NCBI GenBank assembly: GCA_013407085.1
Contig: JACCGJ010026020.1
Coordinates: 1 to 64,000 of the forward strand
Direction of reading: 5' to 3'
Length of the DNA stretch: 64,000 nt
Source of the DNA: Atriophallophorus winterbourni
Taxonomy: Eukaryota > Platyhelminthes > Trematoda > Plagiorchiida > Microphallidae
Shown: positions 1 through 13,419 of the stretch, piece by piece
Layout of the letters: each line of letters opens with the position of its first letter
Position numbering within the stretch: the first letter of the stretch is position 1
Made by a program: the position numbers and the translations under genes
The notes under the pieces: generated by a model
Told to the model about the DNA's origin: nothing
The model's database searches: none
Seen by the model: the letters and a program-made list of their open reading frames with translations, nothing else

Positions 1-1419
1 GAGTGTCACGTCTGTCGCTATGTGATTAGTAAAGTAACATTCCACTTATTTTGAGCTTCAAAATATACACATCTCTAAATCACCTTCAAGTTTTGTGTAG
101 TGCGACTGAGCGCATATAAAAATTTGTTATTTGTATGTCACGTATCCCAACGATCTTAATTACAGAAATAGAAAGCAAGACATTGGTTCAAATCAACCAG
201 CGTTAACATGCACCCATGTGTTCTCTCATGGATATAGTTTTCCTTGTCTTATTTGTTGGCAAGCACACACAAAATTTAATAAATATTCTTAATTTTATGT
301 ATTAGATAGTTACAATCGTAATAAATAACTTGTGGAATCTGAACATTACGACAGTTTGAGGAAAATGAAGCTTTTGACGATATCGCGAAGTGTGCGAATT
401 TTTGTCTGATAACATTATATGCATTTCGTTAACCAATGCCACAAAACCATTGGAAACGGTTTCCGCCAAATTCACATAATAAATTGAATTTCAACTATTC
501 GGCTTTACATGTTAAATATAACATCGAACACCAAGTCATCCTTTTTGATTTCTATTTTGAACACAATGTAGACTCGCTCTTAATTATCTGCGTCAAGATG
601 GAAACGATTGTCAATCAACCTACCGAATATCCGTAGTCGAAACCCTTAAATAACTCCATGCATCACAAGGCAGATGTGCACAATGCGTGTCACATATTTA
701 TGTCTATTTAAAAATTAAGTCTTTTACATTAATGTCTATTTCAGCATAGTCATAAATTGACCGCTTGTTTTGCACAATGACATGATTGAAATGTTTGTGT
801 TTTATTCAACCACCACATGCTACAGGGTGAAGCGTAATATGCGGAGCGGATTCATAACATGGTTTTCTATCATTGAAAATCTTCCAAATATGTTTCAACT
901 TTTTAAATACGTGTCTCAATCATTTCTGCCAGATGTAGTTTGACTAACCAAAATTTCCGATAAACATTATTACTTGCACAATCCGCACGAACTGGAAGTT
1001 ATTCAATGCGTTAGAATCTCCAACTAAACAATATATATTCGATATTGAGAGAGATCTATTTTATCCTTCCAATCAATACTATTAACATGTCATATAGATT
1101 TCACTTAGGTAGAATCCTTTTGAAAATTTAGCGTAACTGCAGTACAACGAGCAGTCTTTCAGAAATTGTAGAATTCTATAATAATATAATAGCTTTGTTC
1201 GAGAATATTTGAAATTTTATGTTTACTTCAAAACGCAATCACAAAATACCAAAAAGCTGAGTGGTTTTTCAATGACTACATACTTTTGATATAGAAATCT
1301 TATGGCGAAAGGGATTATCGATCGCTGGTATAGTGATGCTCGAGGCGGCAATATGATATGTTTCGATCAATTTGTAGGTAATAAACGAGATTTACTTTTT
1401 AATTGGAATATGTATGTGA
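1..1419. other. AT-rich intergenic DNA, no gene seen
   Basis: Both strands are rich in stops and only short, low-complexity reading frames occur. I see no splice-flanked coding exon, RNA gene or recognisable repeat before the LINE fragment that starts near 1420. Confidence 0.5.
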
Positions 1420-2516
1420 CGACGATTAGGAATATGTGAACCACTCCTCTCATGGTTTTGCCACGAATGAGTTATAGTAAACGTATTGCTATCCAAACTG
1501 TTCAAAACCATCAGCGGAGCACAACAGGGATCCGTGCTTGGCCCGCTCCTCTTTCTATTATACGTAGACGATTTACCCCCCATCATATAATCCAAAATGG
1601 TCCTGTTCGCGGATGATATGATAATTTGGACGCGAATCAGTTCTGCAGATGGCTGAGAAACTGCAAATGGATTTGGATAACATGTCAAATTGGGCGGCCA
1701 TGAATGATATGGCATTCAACATACGGAAAAGTAACATGCTCCATCTTGGCAAGAATGTTAGTTGGACATATCGATTGGGAACAAAAAACCTAGCATGGAG
1801 CTCGTTAGAGAAAGATCTTGGAGTGTGGATTAGCGGAAACTCGAAGAGCATAGCACACTTCCAGAACATATATCGACGGGCAAACAGATTGTTAGGAATC
1901 TTTCAAAGAATATTTGGAAGATTTTATCTGGTAACGTTACAAGGATAATGAATGTCTACCTTCGTCCTACGATGGAGTATGCGGTAGAGGTCTGGACTCC
2001 TTGGCTGCGAAAAGATATTGCTCTCTTCGATAAAATATATCATAGAGCAACAAAGTTAGTGATGGGTCTTCGCAATGTTCCGTACACCGAAAGATTGCTA
2101 CGTGTGGGTCTATGCGACTTTACCCAAAGGAGGATAAGACACGATTTTATTCTGACTTATAGAATTATGTCTACCGAAGGACATCAACTAAAGCACTTGC
2201 TTGATGTGTGTGATGGGAAAGTGGCACGCGAACATACCTTATCCCTTTACATTCCAAGTTCCCGTATTGATTGTCAACGCCATTTTTTCGCCGTACGTGC
2301 TACATTCCCTACCCCGACATGTGGTGGACTCTCCTTGCCTGGTGGCGTTCAAAGCGAAATTGGACTTACATATGCAAAAGAGCCTTACATTTAATGTTCT
2401 CTATTGCTTTTATACCATTGTATTTTTCATGTTTTTATTCATACCGTAATCCTGTGGTGTTGTAAAGTATTAACATTTTTAACCATAAATCATTGAATTG
2501 AATTGAATCAAAGCGC
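1420..2516 (+). mobile_element. CR1-like LINE, 5'-truncated (RT C-terminal half and 3' tail)
   Basis: Translation gives the RT segment GAQQGSVLGPLLFLLYVDDL, then an FADD catalytic motif near 1600 (YADD type), then the C-terminal RT extension (YLRPTMEYAVEVWTPWLRK, then IYHRATKLVMGLRNVPYTER). These are typical of CR1/SR1-type LINEs. The reading is split among frames (1649-1948, 1948-2394) by stops and frameshifts, so the copy is dead. The 3' UTR ends in ACCATAAATC followed by a short (TTGAA)n tail at about 2490-2515, the microsatellite-like 3' end usual for CR1 elements. The 5' half (endonuclease, RT fingers) is missing, as expected from incomplete reverse transcription. Confidence 0.8.
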
Positions 2517-2639
2517 TTTAAAAGAACCCACTCACGTGTTCGTGTATAATGGGAAAAAATACACTATTTGGAATCCAACCAGTGTGTCTTGTTCTCGTTT
2601 ACTCTGACTATGCTGATTGTGTAAAAACCTGCTTGTGTT

Positions 2640-5600
2640 ATTTTTCACTAACTTCTGTGAATTTATGAACGGTGAGAATCTTCATCTTCCACGAATTCGA
2701 ATATATTTTAGCCCACCAATTGCTTTTTTCACCAACCAAACTTTTATTCATTCCCACCGAAACAGAAGCGATCAATACATCAAAAAAACGTAGTGGGTCC
2801 CTCTCAAACCGAGTCGGACCGAGTAATTCATGGTCCGGCTCTCAGGTGGTCGGACATACAAACATCATCCGCATAGGCTCGATACACACGAAAACCACTG
2901 TTAAATGCCTATACACAAATGCACAGTGCTTGCGGAACAAAATCGCCGAATTATCCCACTTTAACGCTCAGTTTTCTGCTGACATCATTGCTGTTACCGA
3001 AACATGGGTTTACGATCAGGTGAACGATTGCGAGCTGGCTCTTCCCAACATGATCCTACTTCGACGAGACCGTTCAAGATCAGGTGGTGGAGTTGCTTTG
3101 TATTATAACGAACGTCTTCAATGCACAACTGTACCTGACACAAGGTTTGAGCTAGAGGACACCATGTGGTGTAGCCTTCGCTTGGAAACTGGAGAGAACT
3201 GTATACTTGGTGTGATCTACCGCTCGCCCAACTCTTCCGATGCCCACAATGAAACGTTGTTACAAATGATGCGCAACGCTGGAAACCTTAGAAGATGCCA
3301 ATTGTTAATAATGGGTGATTTTAACCTCCCACATCTCTACACCAAAAGTGTGCATACTCAGCAATCCCTTGAGTACAAATTCCGTGAGATTATCACTTTC
3401 ACTCCCCTATAAAACCATGTCCATTCATTCACTCGACAAAGGGGCCTCAATGAATCGTCAATTCTAGATCTGGTTTTAACCTCCGAAGCAACAGCAGTAG
3501 AGTCAGTGCAGTATCATAGTCCTTTGGGGCTAAGTGACCATCTTGTGTTGTCCTTCGAATTCGTGTGCAACGCCAGAAGGGCGTCGGGCGACGGTAAGTT
3601 CATCAGGAGAGTCGATTACTTCGGCCTTCGCGGTGCCATTACGATTATGGAGGAAAAACATCTCGATCTTACGAATGCAGATACTCATTGTTCTAGTCTG
3701 TTACGTTATATCGGTACAAAACTAGACGAAAATTCTACCTGTGTTCCCAAAAGGAAATCAAGAACATTTTGCTTCAAACTCCGAAGCCGCACTCGGAAGT
3801 GGATAGCCATGCGAAATTCCGCATGGACTGCACACAAAATAATACGAAAAGACGCATTTCGGGCACACTTTCGTAGTTTTCGTAACAAGGTGACGTCCCT
3901 AATTCCAGAAGACAAGCAACATCACCATTGGAAGCTGATCGACTAGATGGAACGACATCCTAAGTTGCTGTACACCATCGTAAACACCGCGACCAAGGTT
4001 AAGCCAGGTGTATTTCCTATCCAGACTGAGAACGGACTGACTGATAATGTCAAGGATACAGCTGATGCCCTAATATCATTTCATGCGCAAGTATTTTGTC
4101 CAAAGAACGTGTCAACGCTGACGTCTTTGCCGCACCCACTACAAGTCGAATGCCTTAGCAACATCGAGGTAAATCCTACGGTTGTGCGAAAGCATTTACG
4201 CGGGCTGAACGTTCGCAAATCACCAGGAGAGGATGGAATAACACCCGCTGTTCTGAAGTCATGCGAGCTGGAGCTCTGTGGCCCACTAAGTGATCTATTC
4301 AGGCACTCATTGAATACGGGAACCGTACCAACTCAATGGAAAACCGGTGTTATCACACCAATCTACAAAGGGGGCAGTCGTTCTGATCCGGCGAATTACC
4401 GCCCCGTGACGCTTCTTTCAGCGGTTTATAAAATTTTGGAACGCCTGGTGTGTGAACGACTTGTTGAACATCTCGAGAACCATCAGCTAATAACTTTCAC
4501 ACAACACGGATTTAGGAAAACATATTCATGCCTGTCTAACTTGCTCACGACTCTAAATGACTGAACGCAAGCACTAGACCAAGGGGGTTCCGTCCATGCC
4601 GGTTACTTAGATATATCTAAAGCATTCGACAGAGTGAATCACTCCTTACTGCTTCAAAAGCTGCAGAATGTTGGCGTCATCGGAAACCTACTAACATGTT
4701 TCACAAGTTACCTGTCTGGACGCAAAGTAAAAGTCAGAATAGATGGTGAAACTTCTCGAACAATTAAAGCCACGAGCAGAGTCCCTCAGGGTTCAGTTCT
4801 CGGTCCGATACTGTTTCTCATATTTATAAACGATCTACCAAACTAACTAGCATGTGAGCTTGTTTTATTTGCAGACGATGAAAAAATCTGGACGAAGGTC
4901 AACTCTATCGAGGACTGTCAAGTATTGCAAGGAGATTTGAATAAGCTGCACCAGTGGTAAATCCAAAATAAACTGCCATTTAATTTCCGCAAGTGCAAAA
5001 TGTTGCAAGTCGGAAAACCCTTTCCCTTTACCTATACACTTGACAGCCAACGCTTGAATGGAGTACATCACAAGAAGATCTCGGAATCTTGGTGTCTGGC
5101 ACTTTGAAGAACAGCCTACAGTGCGAAACCGTCAACAAGCGTGCGTGCAGCTTGCTCGGTTTACTGAAACACATTTTCGGACGTTTCCCACCACACTCAC
5201 TCGCGAAATTACTAAACACTTACATACATCCTGTCGTTGACTACGCTGTACAAGCTTGGACGCCATGGATGGAAAAAAACACCTCGCTCCTCGAACGAAT
5301 TTATCACAAAGCAACCAAAATGGTTACCGGATTGAATAATTTACCCTTTGAGCAGCGACTGACCAGACTGGGACTGTGCACCCTCGAGCGCAGACGTATC
5401 CTACACGACCTCACTCTGACATATCGAATCATCTACGCGAAATCCCACCCTCTCAAACACCTCTTCAAGTTTCGTTCCGTTGTCCCCACACGCAGCCACC
5501 CTTTGACCCTTCAAATCCCACCCTCACGATTGAATTGTCGTCGTCACTTCTTCGCTGTTCGTGTATGCTTCTTGTGGAATAGCTTGCCGACAGATATTGT

Positions 5601-5900
5601 TACCTCAGCAAACGAGCACATCTTTAAAAAAGGTTACGAAACCTTATGTTGAGAACTACTGCGTTGGCCCCTACATATTGATGTCTATATTTTTTTAACG
5701 CACGGAACTACCGTCCATCCAAAGATTCTTTTCCCTCAGTCTGTGTCGCCATTGAGGATTATTTTTGCTCCACCTATGAAGAACATGGATATGATCATAC
5801 AAGTAACGATTTTTTTTAAATTTTTTTATACGTATATCCTATGGTACTGTACAGCAATTTGCTTTTTTAACCATAAATCTTGAATCTTGAATCTTGCACT
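2640..5900 (+). mobile_element. CR1-like LINE, nearly full-length ORF2 region with 3' tail
   Basis: This is the best preserved transposon of the window. It runs from the apurinic-like endonuclease (EN) through reverse transcriptase (RT) to a 3' UTR ending in a (TTGAATC)n tail at about 5876-5895. No ORF1 is seen upstream; the PHD-type ORF1 relic elsewhere (52.6 kb) is unlinked. The 3' UTR contains AACCATAAATC just before the tail, like the neighbouring elements at 2.5 and 6.0 kb, so they are related subfamilies. The 5' limit is approximate because no target-site duplication is visible, which is normal for CR1-type insertions. Confidence 0.85.
2672..5652 (+). pseudogene. CR1-like ORF2: endonuclease + reverse transcriptase, five stops and one frameshift
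   Basis: The product would have nicked target DNA and reverse-transcribed the element RNA. Visible domains: EN from about 2900 (TNAQCLRNK, AVTETWV, YRSPNS, MGDFNLPH near 3310, then SDHLVLSFEF near 3535); the RT fingers (KSPGEDGITPAVLKS, WKTGVITPIYKGGSRSDPAN, YRPVTLLSAVYKILE); DISKAFDRVNH near 4610; PQGSVLGPILFLIFINDLPN near 4790; FADD near 4870; and the C-terminal extension (VVDYAVQAWTPWMEK, IYHKATKMVTGL). One frame is kept from 2672 to about 5070. It is cut by stops at 3410, 3944, 4562, 4844 and 4958, then a frameshift near 5070-5090 moves into the frame that ends at 5652. So few lesions over 3 kb suggest fairly recent inactivation. Confidence 0.85.
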
Positions 5901-5904
5901 TGTA

Positions 5905-6040
5905 AACGAACATCATTAGTCACCCTTACATTTGATATTCTCTATCGCTTTTATTCTATTGTAATTTTCATGTTTTTATTCATACCGTAATCCTGTGTTG
6001 TTGTAAAGTATTAACTTTTTTAACCATAAATCATTGAATC
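5905..6040 (+). mobile_element. CR1-like 3' UTR fragment
   Basis: This stretch repeats, with about a dozen differences, the 3' UTR of the element ending at 2516: an ACATTT..TTCTCTAT block, then ATTCATACCGTAATCCTGTG, then AACCATAAATCATTGAATC. Only the last 130 bases of the element are present, so it is an extremely 5'-truncated insertion. It abuts the (TTGAATC)n tail of the preceding element. Confidence 0.7.
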
Positions 6041-9000
6041 CTTGGAAACCTCATCTCGGAGGATTCAGTCATCCATATTTGTGATTTATTTTTGATTTGA
6101 ACTATTCAAATCAAAGGCAAATTAATAATTGTTCGGTCTCCCAGAATCCTCCCATCAGCATGCATATGTCTTTCGTAATTATTTTTTGTATAATATTGTA
6201 GCTAGCATTCCTGATTACTGTTACCACTACATTGCGATCGTAAATAACATAAACTGGCCCTTACTATCAATTATTGATCTTGTAATCATGATTTAGTCAA
6301 CCCATGAATACAAATCGGTATACCTTAAACTACACTCGTTAGCTCGAATTTCAGTCAATTGAATGTTCATTTTCCATTATACCATTGAAATTATCCCATG
6401 TTGTTCGTGGGATCGTATTTTGCTGCTGGCACTCAATTTACACCAACTTCCAGTCTCGTCCTTTCCCCTAGACTATTTACATTTTCTTTGCAAAATGCAG
6501 TTACTCCCAGAAACATAAGCGTTCTTACACATCGGCCTGTCTGCAAACATATTTTGGTCCTGATGTGTAGGTTATTATAGAGTATATGCCATTTGACCTA
6601 TATGATATTGTCAAGTTAGAAGTATTGAAACCGACAAGAAGCAACAGAATAGGTCAAAATCCAGAGACAAATTACTGGTTTCGTACTACAAAATATCGAA
6701 ATTCACAACTACTGAAACGGCTCAATTACCTGCTCACCGATACTCAGGTAGATAATGAAACTCACCGCAAAATTAGCGGACGTATGGCCATTCTACACAG
6801 TATAATTTTTTACCACCTCTCTCACAGCATCTAGTTTTCAAGCACTTGCAGATTTCACGGAAAAATATGCCATGTTTATGGTTATGCATCTGTTTTTACT
6901 CTAAACGATTCTGAAACCGACGCGATGCATAAACTTGGAAAATACGTGCCAAGAATACTGCATCGCTCCGCTCACTCGTTCACACAGCTTGCGCAATAAT
7001 ACTCAATCCACAATGTCACGGTCCTGCGGCGGGAAAAATATTTGCTACTATCGCCGGCGTTCTGGTGCAACTGCGCGCAATTTGAAATCTGGTAGTTGAT
7101 ATTATGCCGTTACGGCAAACCTGTCCGTTCACATCTGACTGACATCAATACGTATGATTAACTTCAAAATAACAAATATATACATTGGCAGTACCAATGT
7201 TGCTAGAAAAATGCGGTTGATAAAGCTAAACATTGTTATTATTGGAACTTTGTCTATGTACGGACAATCACACTTTACTATTTTGACTACAGATGAATTT
7301 AGCAGATTTTCCCAACGCAATCTGAATTCGAACGTTTCTACTGCACGAAATCGCGCAAAATCTGAATATTCAAAAGGCATTTTTGATTCAACTTTTATTT
7401 CCACAGACTCATCTGCACAAATGTTTCACTACATGTTTTAAAGTATAGTATTCAACAATAGACAAACTATTGAATTCGTTATGTTTACGGAAATACAAAA
7501 AGATTATATTCACATGCACTACGGTGTCTTGCAATTCATCCACATGAGCATCAAACTTAGATCATCATGCTCTTCAGTTACATATTCAATCTACTCTAAC
7601 AATTCACCAACCAAAGAAGTTTTTGCTAATTAAGCAGATATAAATTATTTACTGTATATTCATACGCTCTTGAGTGATTATTATGTAATACACTTGAATA
7701 TATATATACATCATTCTTCAATCGGTCGTGTATCAACTTGCGTTCCTTCTCGAATATTTACAACTCATTGCGTTGAAAGAAGTTTGTCCCAAAAGATTTT
7801 GAGAAAAGCTTAATCTTATGGAGTTCTTTTCCGGAAATATTAATGTACGAAACTCATAATAGAACTTGACCATTCTGATGATACGTGTGTATCAACTTAC
7901 ATTCTGATAACACTTTATCATACTCGTTGACATAAATGAGATTCATCCATATATTTTGACATCACATTATTCACACAATGAGTATTGCTGACGACAGGCG
8001 CAGTGGATTGGCAAAAAATAATATCAGCTTGTGTTAGGGAAAATAGTCCAGATGAACGTTGCCAATAACTACCAAATTTCACGGAATCAGCTATTTGCTA
8101 TTAGGCTGCAAGCAGTGTTTACCGTAATATATCTCGGCGAAATAAATTGAATGAAAAAATTGAAATTTCATCAAAAATAAAATCAAAACTTTTTCAAATG
8201 TGTTTTCGGTAAAATAATTCCTATTTGTTGACTACTCAAAAGTACATTGTTTATTCAGATTTCTTAGAAACTTCCATCCAACAAATGCCCATTGGGTTCA
8301 TCGGCGCGAGAAGCGTCGTGTCTCTTCCAAAGAACTGAAAGCGGAGTGATCGTTTGGGATAACGTTGACGGTTAGCGGCTGCCCCTTTTAAAACAAGTCG
8401 CGCATCCACTGGCTGCTAAGACCGAGTTGCGTCTGTTCATATGGATTAGCTCACCCTCCCTAGTAAACGGATTCAGACTGTCCTGGGTTTAAATACGCTT
8501 TATTGAGAGAGAAACTCGTGTCCAGTGGTTCCTTTGAATGGACTTTCATTTGAAATCTGAATCAGCAATGTACTGATGAGTAGTCTTTTAATGAAAACAA
8601 AATTTCTGAAACTAGATTGCAATAAAGATCAAAATGAAGGCAATCATATATGAATTTGAAAAGAGGATCTGATGAATATTAAAATTCATTTACTGCGCCT
8701 CATTTCAACAAATTGTTAATCAAGCACAGTTTATTGTAGACATAATCTACCGGAAGCAAATGGAACCACGCTTCAAGAGCTCGACGTTGCAACTATTTAC
8801 AGTGGCTGCCATAATGTATCAAACAGATCAGCATAGGTTGTATCTAATCAGAGCCCCAATTTTCAAAACTTTCTAGCTCTTGACGACGTGTATCACACGA
8901 GACGCTAAATTGTCGGAACCGCAGTGGACAACATTTTTCTAATCAAATTGCAACTTGAATAATTTTATGAAAAAACAAGAATACAATTTATGATGTTCAT

Positions 9001-9859
9001 ATAATGTAATTATTTTCACTTTAAGTAAACCAGTTCGATCGGTATTAAAGTTGATAATAATGCACAAATCCCTTCCAGGAGTCGCGTGAATAACACCACG
9101 ACCGGAACGTTTGTGCTTTACATAGAATAATGTTTATAATTGATAACTAAACACACCGTCGAAATTGCTCACATATTTACTTTTTACAATATTTTTCCAT
9201 GCCCCAATTCATTCAATTCTTTTTCTGTGAGGTTGTCATACCCCATGAAGTTTTCATATAATGGAACGAGGTATATATCGGGATGACGATATTAGCATGA
9301 GAGGATCCGATTAAAAATATTAAATTTATGAGCGGCTTCTGTAATGTTAATCCAAATAATCTATACGCTATAACGCCATGTGTTTACTCGAATTTACCAA
9401 TCGAAACAGGCAAACCGACATATTATAAGAATTTATTTGATTAAATCTTGCCAAATTACTTGATTCGTCACCAGGAAATGTTTGTTTCTCCGATTCAGCA
9501 GGGGGTATTAAAAAGATACTCTTTAATTTGAGGCCTTTTTTCAGAACTCACAAATGACTAACCTTACTGATTGGCGAGATGAGATTGTTGTTGCAGTCCA
9601 CATTACAATTTAACTAAAATATATTTTTGAAGATACTTTTGGAAGTGGTGAATGTTTGTTTGTGACATATCACCAGAACAAATCTAGATACTCGATTAGC
9701 GACTTATTTGCAATACGCTGTTTTCAAATTGAACTGAAATGTAACTGAAGTGATAGAAATGAAGCAGAAAACAGGCGAGAAGCTCTATGATGTGTAATGT
9801 TCTTAAGCAGGATCAAGTCACCACTGACACGACGGTACGAATAGTCAAAAAGGTTCAGA
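6041..9859. other. AT-rich intergenic DNA, no supported gene
   Basis: Short frames occur (for example 6586-6834 and the overlapping pair at 7129-7441), but they lack homology that I recognise, clear splice partners, or codon use distinct from background. A slightly GC-richer island at about 8290-8500 is unassigned and could be an old repeat. Confidence 0.45.
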
Positions 9860-10720
9860 GTTGCAATAATTTCCTCTTATATCTTCATGTATAATCCGGT
9901 CAACAGTTTTGTAGCTCGGTGGTATGCGTGTTGCAGTAATTTCATGTCATTTTGTGACCATGGCGACCACGCTTGTAAAGCATACAACATAGATAGCCAG
10001 ATATAGGTGCTAATTATCCGTGAGAGTATCTGGTTTACTAAACTACCGAAGATGTGTCTAGTCAGTGCTAAGCATGAGCAGGACATTTTGTATAACACAG
10101 AACACTACCATGAAGACTTCAAGTTACTGCCAATCCACACCCCCAAGTTTTTGCTCTTCTGTAAACCATGATGAAAGTTGCTGAGATCCCAGAGAATATG
10201 TGAATTTGAATGATTTACCGACTTTTAACTTGTTAAATTTATTTCAGTTAATTTTAGTTAAATTGGCACAGGACCACACATATCTGATAAACAGATCGAG
10301 CGTCCAGATCGAGCTTCAAAGTAGCGCTCACCACCACCAAATTTAGTTCATTTTTCTTTGCTATCCTCGTCGGCCTTTGGTCTTGTTATTAGTATTTGTA
10401 CCGCCAAAGCCAATATGGATGTTGAATTGAAGGCTATTTTGTAAGGAACACGTATAAGGTGTTTCGAGATCGTTATGTAGAATTTGGCCAAATGTTTGTT
10501 GCGTACGCTAGCATACACTTTGATGTCATCCGCAAATATAATGATATTGATCCGTAATATATCTGGTATATCGTTTCACGTACACCAGGAAGAGTATTGC
10601 CGCCAAGACTGAGCCTTGAGGTACGCCGCTTGTATCTTTTACATGGCCGGATAATACCTCATCAACTTTAACAAAGATAACTTCACCAGTCAAGTAAATT
10701 CTGTATCCAAGCGAATAAAG
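9860..10720 (-). mobile_element. CR1-like LINE relic (RT)
   Basis: Read on the - strand, about 10720-10440 encodes a degraded RT palm segment (GVPQGSV-type motif at about 10620, then a V-K-V-Y-A-like stretch). The frame at 9877-10098 encodes the C-terminal extension (ALTRHIFGSLVNQILSRI, then YALQAWSPWSQNDMKLLQHA, then YHRATKLLTGL). Several stops and frameshifts are present. It has the same layout as the + strand CR1-like copies at 1.4-5.9 kb. Confidence 0.65.
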
Positions 10721-11529
10721 TGTTAATAATAATCATCTACGAATGATAAAATATCATTGTGTTATTGCTCACTTATTTTTTTCTATAAGCATCCTTTTAT
10801 AGCCTCTTGAAAAGGGCAGTGAAAGAGAAACTCTATTAAGGGACGAGGATGTGAGTACCACAATAATCTATACTTACTTATGTTTAGTAGAACTGGTTGG
10901 CATTGGATTACGCTCACCTGCATAGCGTTTGAGTATTTCCCTTTGAGCTAAAATGCCTTAAAAGTTAAAGCTGAATCTAAATAAAATACATATATTCGTA
11001 TTCCATTATTAAATATGGTTACATTTGGAACCTATACTTGTTTGTTTGTATTGATAAATTGAATATAAACGACCTTCACTATATCATAGCATGGTTTAAT
11101 GTAAGTTTATACATCAATAATAATAGAACAGAAGTAATGTGGAACGTTCGTAACTAAATTTTCCCAGTTTTCTGAAACAAAATTTTAATATTTTTATAAA
11201 TAGGAAATTTCAATTCTATCGTTGGACTCAAAATGATGCACACCTCCGAAATAATATTTGGCACTCGTTTCGACTATCAGCTATGTTGCTGATAGACAGA
11301 GATGCGCCTTACAAGGGCTACACCATCTGTCGTCTTCCAAGCAGCAAAAGAAGATTTGATATGAAAATAACTTGTGTAAATATGTTGTAGTAAATAATTC
11401 GGTGTCAAAGTGTAAGCATATGAATTTAACTATGACACTATTTTGACGGAAGAATAATTTATGTTGATGAAATTGTATAGTTAGTTCAGAAAATATAATG
11501 ATTATTACAATGGCATTTTCATATTACCT
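10721..11529. other. AT-rich spacer, nothing recognised
   Basis: No open frame above background, no repeat unit shared with the rest of the window, and no RNA gene recognised. Confidence 0.4.
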
Positions 11530-12400
11530 AGATTATTGGATAATTATTCGATTGCCATTTATGAGGATGATTTGAAAGCTAAAGCCATTTTTATGCAATA
11601 TGCTTTCGTTTACTGCATTGTAGACAGTGATCCTCTTTCTGAGATCCTTTCTGGAATCGATGTAGTTTCGAAAACGGTTAGACTTCTGTTGAAAAATGTA
11701 GACACACAATCTTTGCCAGGACCATACGGTATTCATTCGTTCGTTTTACAAGCGTTGTCGGATGTCTTCTGTGATCTGATAGCAATGTTGTTTAGAAAAT
11801 CTGTATGGTTAAGTGTCTCAGCACAGAAATGGAAACATGGCATCATAAAGCCTATGTATAAAGGTGGGGTCTGTTGGTGTTCCGCAAATTTTAGGTCAAT
11901 CACATTGTATTCTGTGATCAAAAACTTCCAAAGAATTTTATCAAGGGTAAAATATAGTAATTATTTCCAGGATATTAGCGTTGATGTCCAAAATAACAAG
12001 GATTTACCAAAACCTGCTCACACATAAGTAATTTGCTCCTGGCACGAGAAATCTGATGTGCTTTGACTGATTCCGGTCAAACAATTTATGTTGTTTGTAT
12101 CGACATTAGTAATGCGTTTGCTCGTGTGCTTACTGCCGACTCCTCGTAAAAATATAGGACCTAGGTATTAACTGGTTTGCTCTAAGGTGGATAGAGGCAT
12201 CCATTTCGTGGCAATCAAACTGCATGGATGTGTATGGTGTTTTGTATTCACAGGTGATAGCAAGATCATGAGTGACACATGTATCTGTTCTTGGCCCGTT
12301 GTTATTAATGATATTTTTAAGCGACCTTACAGACACGGTTGCCATCTATGGTATTTTATTCGCAAATGTTCTGAAACTGTTTGCATATAAATGGGGACAA
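11530..12400 (+). mobile_element. CR1-like LINE relic (RT fingers and palm)
   Basis: Frame 11536-12027 contains LPGPYGIHSFVLQALSDV, WKHGIIKPMYKGG and SANFRSITLYSVIKNFQRIL. These match the KSPGxDGI.., W+xxxIxPIYKGG and NYRPVSLLSxxxKxxE RT blocks. Near 12085 a third block (VVCIDISNAFARV) matches the D-x-x-K-A-F-D-x-V motif, and near 12300 there is a WPVVINDIF remnant of the PLLFxIFINDI block. Stops and frameshifts separate the blocks. The orientation is opposite to the relic just upstream. Confidence 0.65.
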
Positions 12401-13349
12401 TTTAGTCGTCGCGCGCATAGGCTACGGTGACACTACTGGGAAATATGTTTTAGAAACTAAGCCTATTTGAGCGGTGACCTTCGAAAAATATTTATGTATT
12501 CTGGTGATGATTCCTTGAAGGCGAATGTAAACACTTATTTTGAAGAAGAAGAAGAGAACGAATAGCGCTATGAGGGAGCTCTGGGCCATTCGTCGTTCAT
12601 TTGCGGCCCTCATATCGCATATTTTGTAGACGCTTATCTCGGCGCACGTTCGCTTTTTTAGAATATGGGCTACCCATTGCATTTCCTCAGTCAAAAGGTG
12701 AATGTGATTCCTCCGAGTGGGTACAAAGGAGTGATATTACGATGGTGCATGTTATGCGCCACCTCGCTTACGAGGATAAACGGAGCTTAATGAAACATAA
12801 CCCCCTATCACTTAGAAGTGAATGATCGATCTTCTACTGACACGCTGCATCCTTTTTCAGACAATTAGTTAAACAGTTCTTTCGATTCTACATATCATTA
12901 GATGGGCATTAACTTATGTTGCAAAAGTCTAGCAGGATTGTGCTGAGGAATGCGAGCACGCTAGCCTCGTAAGTCGTAAACACTTGAAAATCGCTACCGA
13001 ACGAGCTTCTATCCATATCATTAGAACGGCTATTCAAGCGTGCGTTCGATCAACATTCGTGAAAACGGATGAACTTGATCCCCTGAGTGATGTATTGGTG
13101 TTCCTCTACTCTTAGGGCTTGTTTTGTCAGCAGAAGTCGCCCATGTTTTTCTCCGTGTAGAAGCTTAAACGGGATTTTATTCCATCTGCTTTTGAATCAG
13201 AAAAAGAAAGAAAAGATGAATGAATAATATTGAAAGTTAAACGATATGGATATGTAGTTCTGCATTTTATATGACTAAAATAAGTATAGCTTTGACGTAT
13301 TCTTATGATTAGCTTCCTGATCTCTCAAAAAACTTGTTTTTTGTATGTA
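12401..13349. other. Unassigned DNA with two short frames
   Basis: Frames at 12422-12694 (-) and 12601-12825 (+) overlap. Neither shows a motif I recognise. A short GAA run lies near 12540. Base composition is a little higher in GC than in the spacer before it, so a decayed repeat is possible, but I cannot name one. Confidence 0.35.
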
Positions 13350-13403
13350 TAATAAAATAATGATGATAATTATAATAATAATACTAATACTAATAATACT
13401 AAT
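13350..13403. repeat. AT-rich simple repeat, TAA/TAC type
   Basis: A low-complexity run of TAATAA and ACTAAT units immediately precedes the cluster of hammerhead-type repeats. Confidence 0.8.
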
Positions 13404-13419
13404 GCAGACGCTCATCTAA

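Noticed and set aside
6586..6834. 82-codon + strand frame as a small gene or exon
   Set aside because: No family resemblance, no convincing splice partner and no distinct composition.
12601..12825. 74-codon + strand frame as a gene
   Set aside because: It is overlapped by a - strand frame. I could not match either to a family, and no splice context was found.
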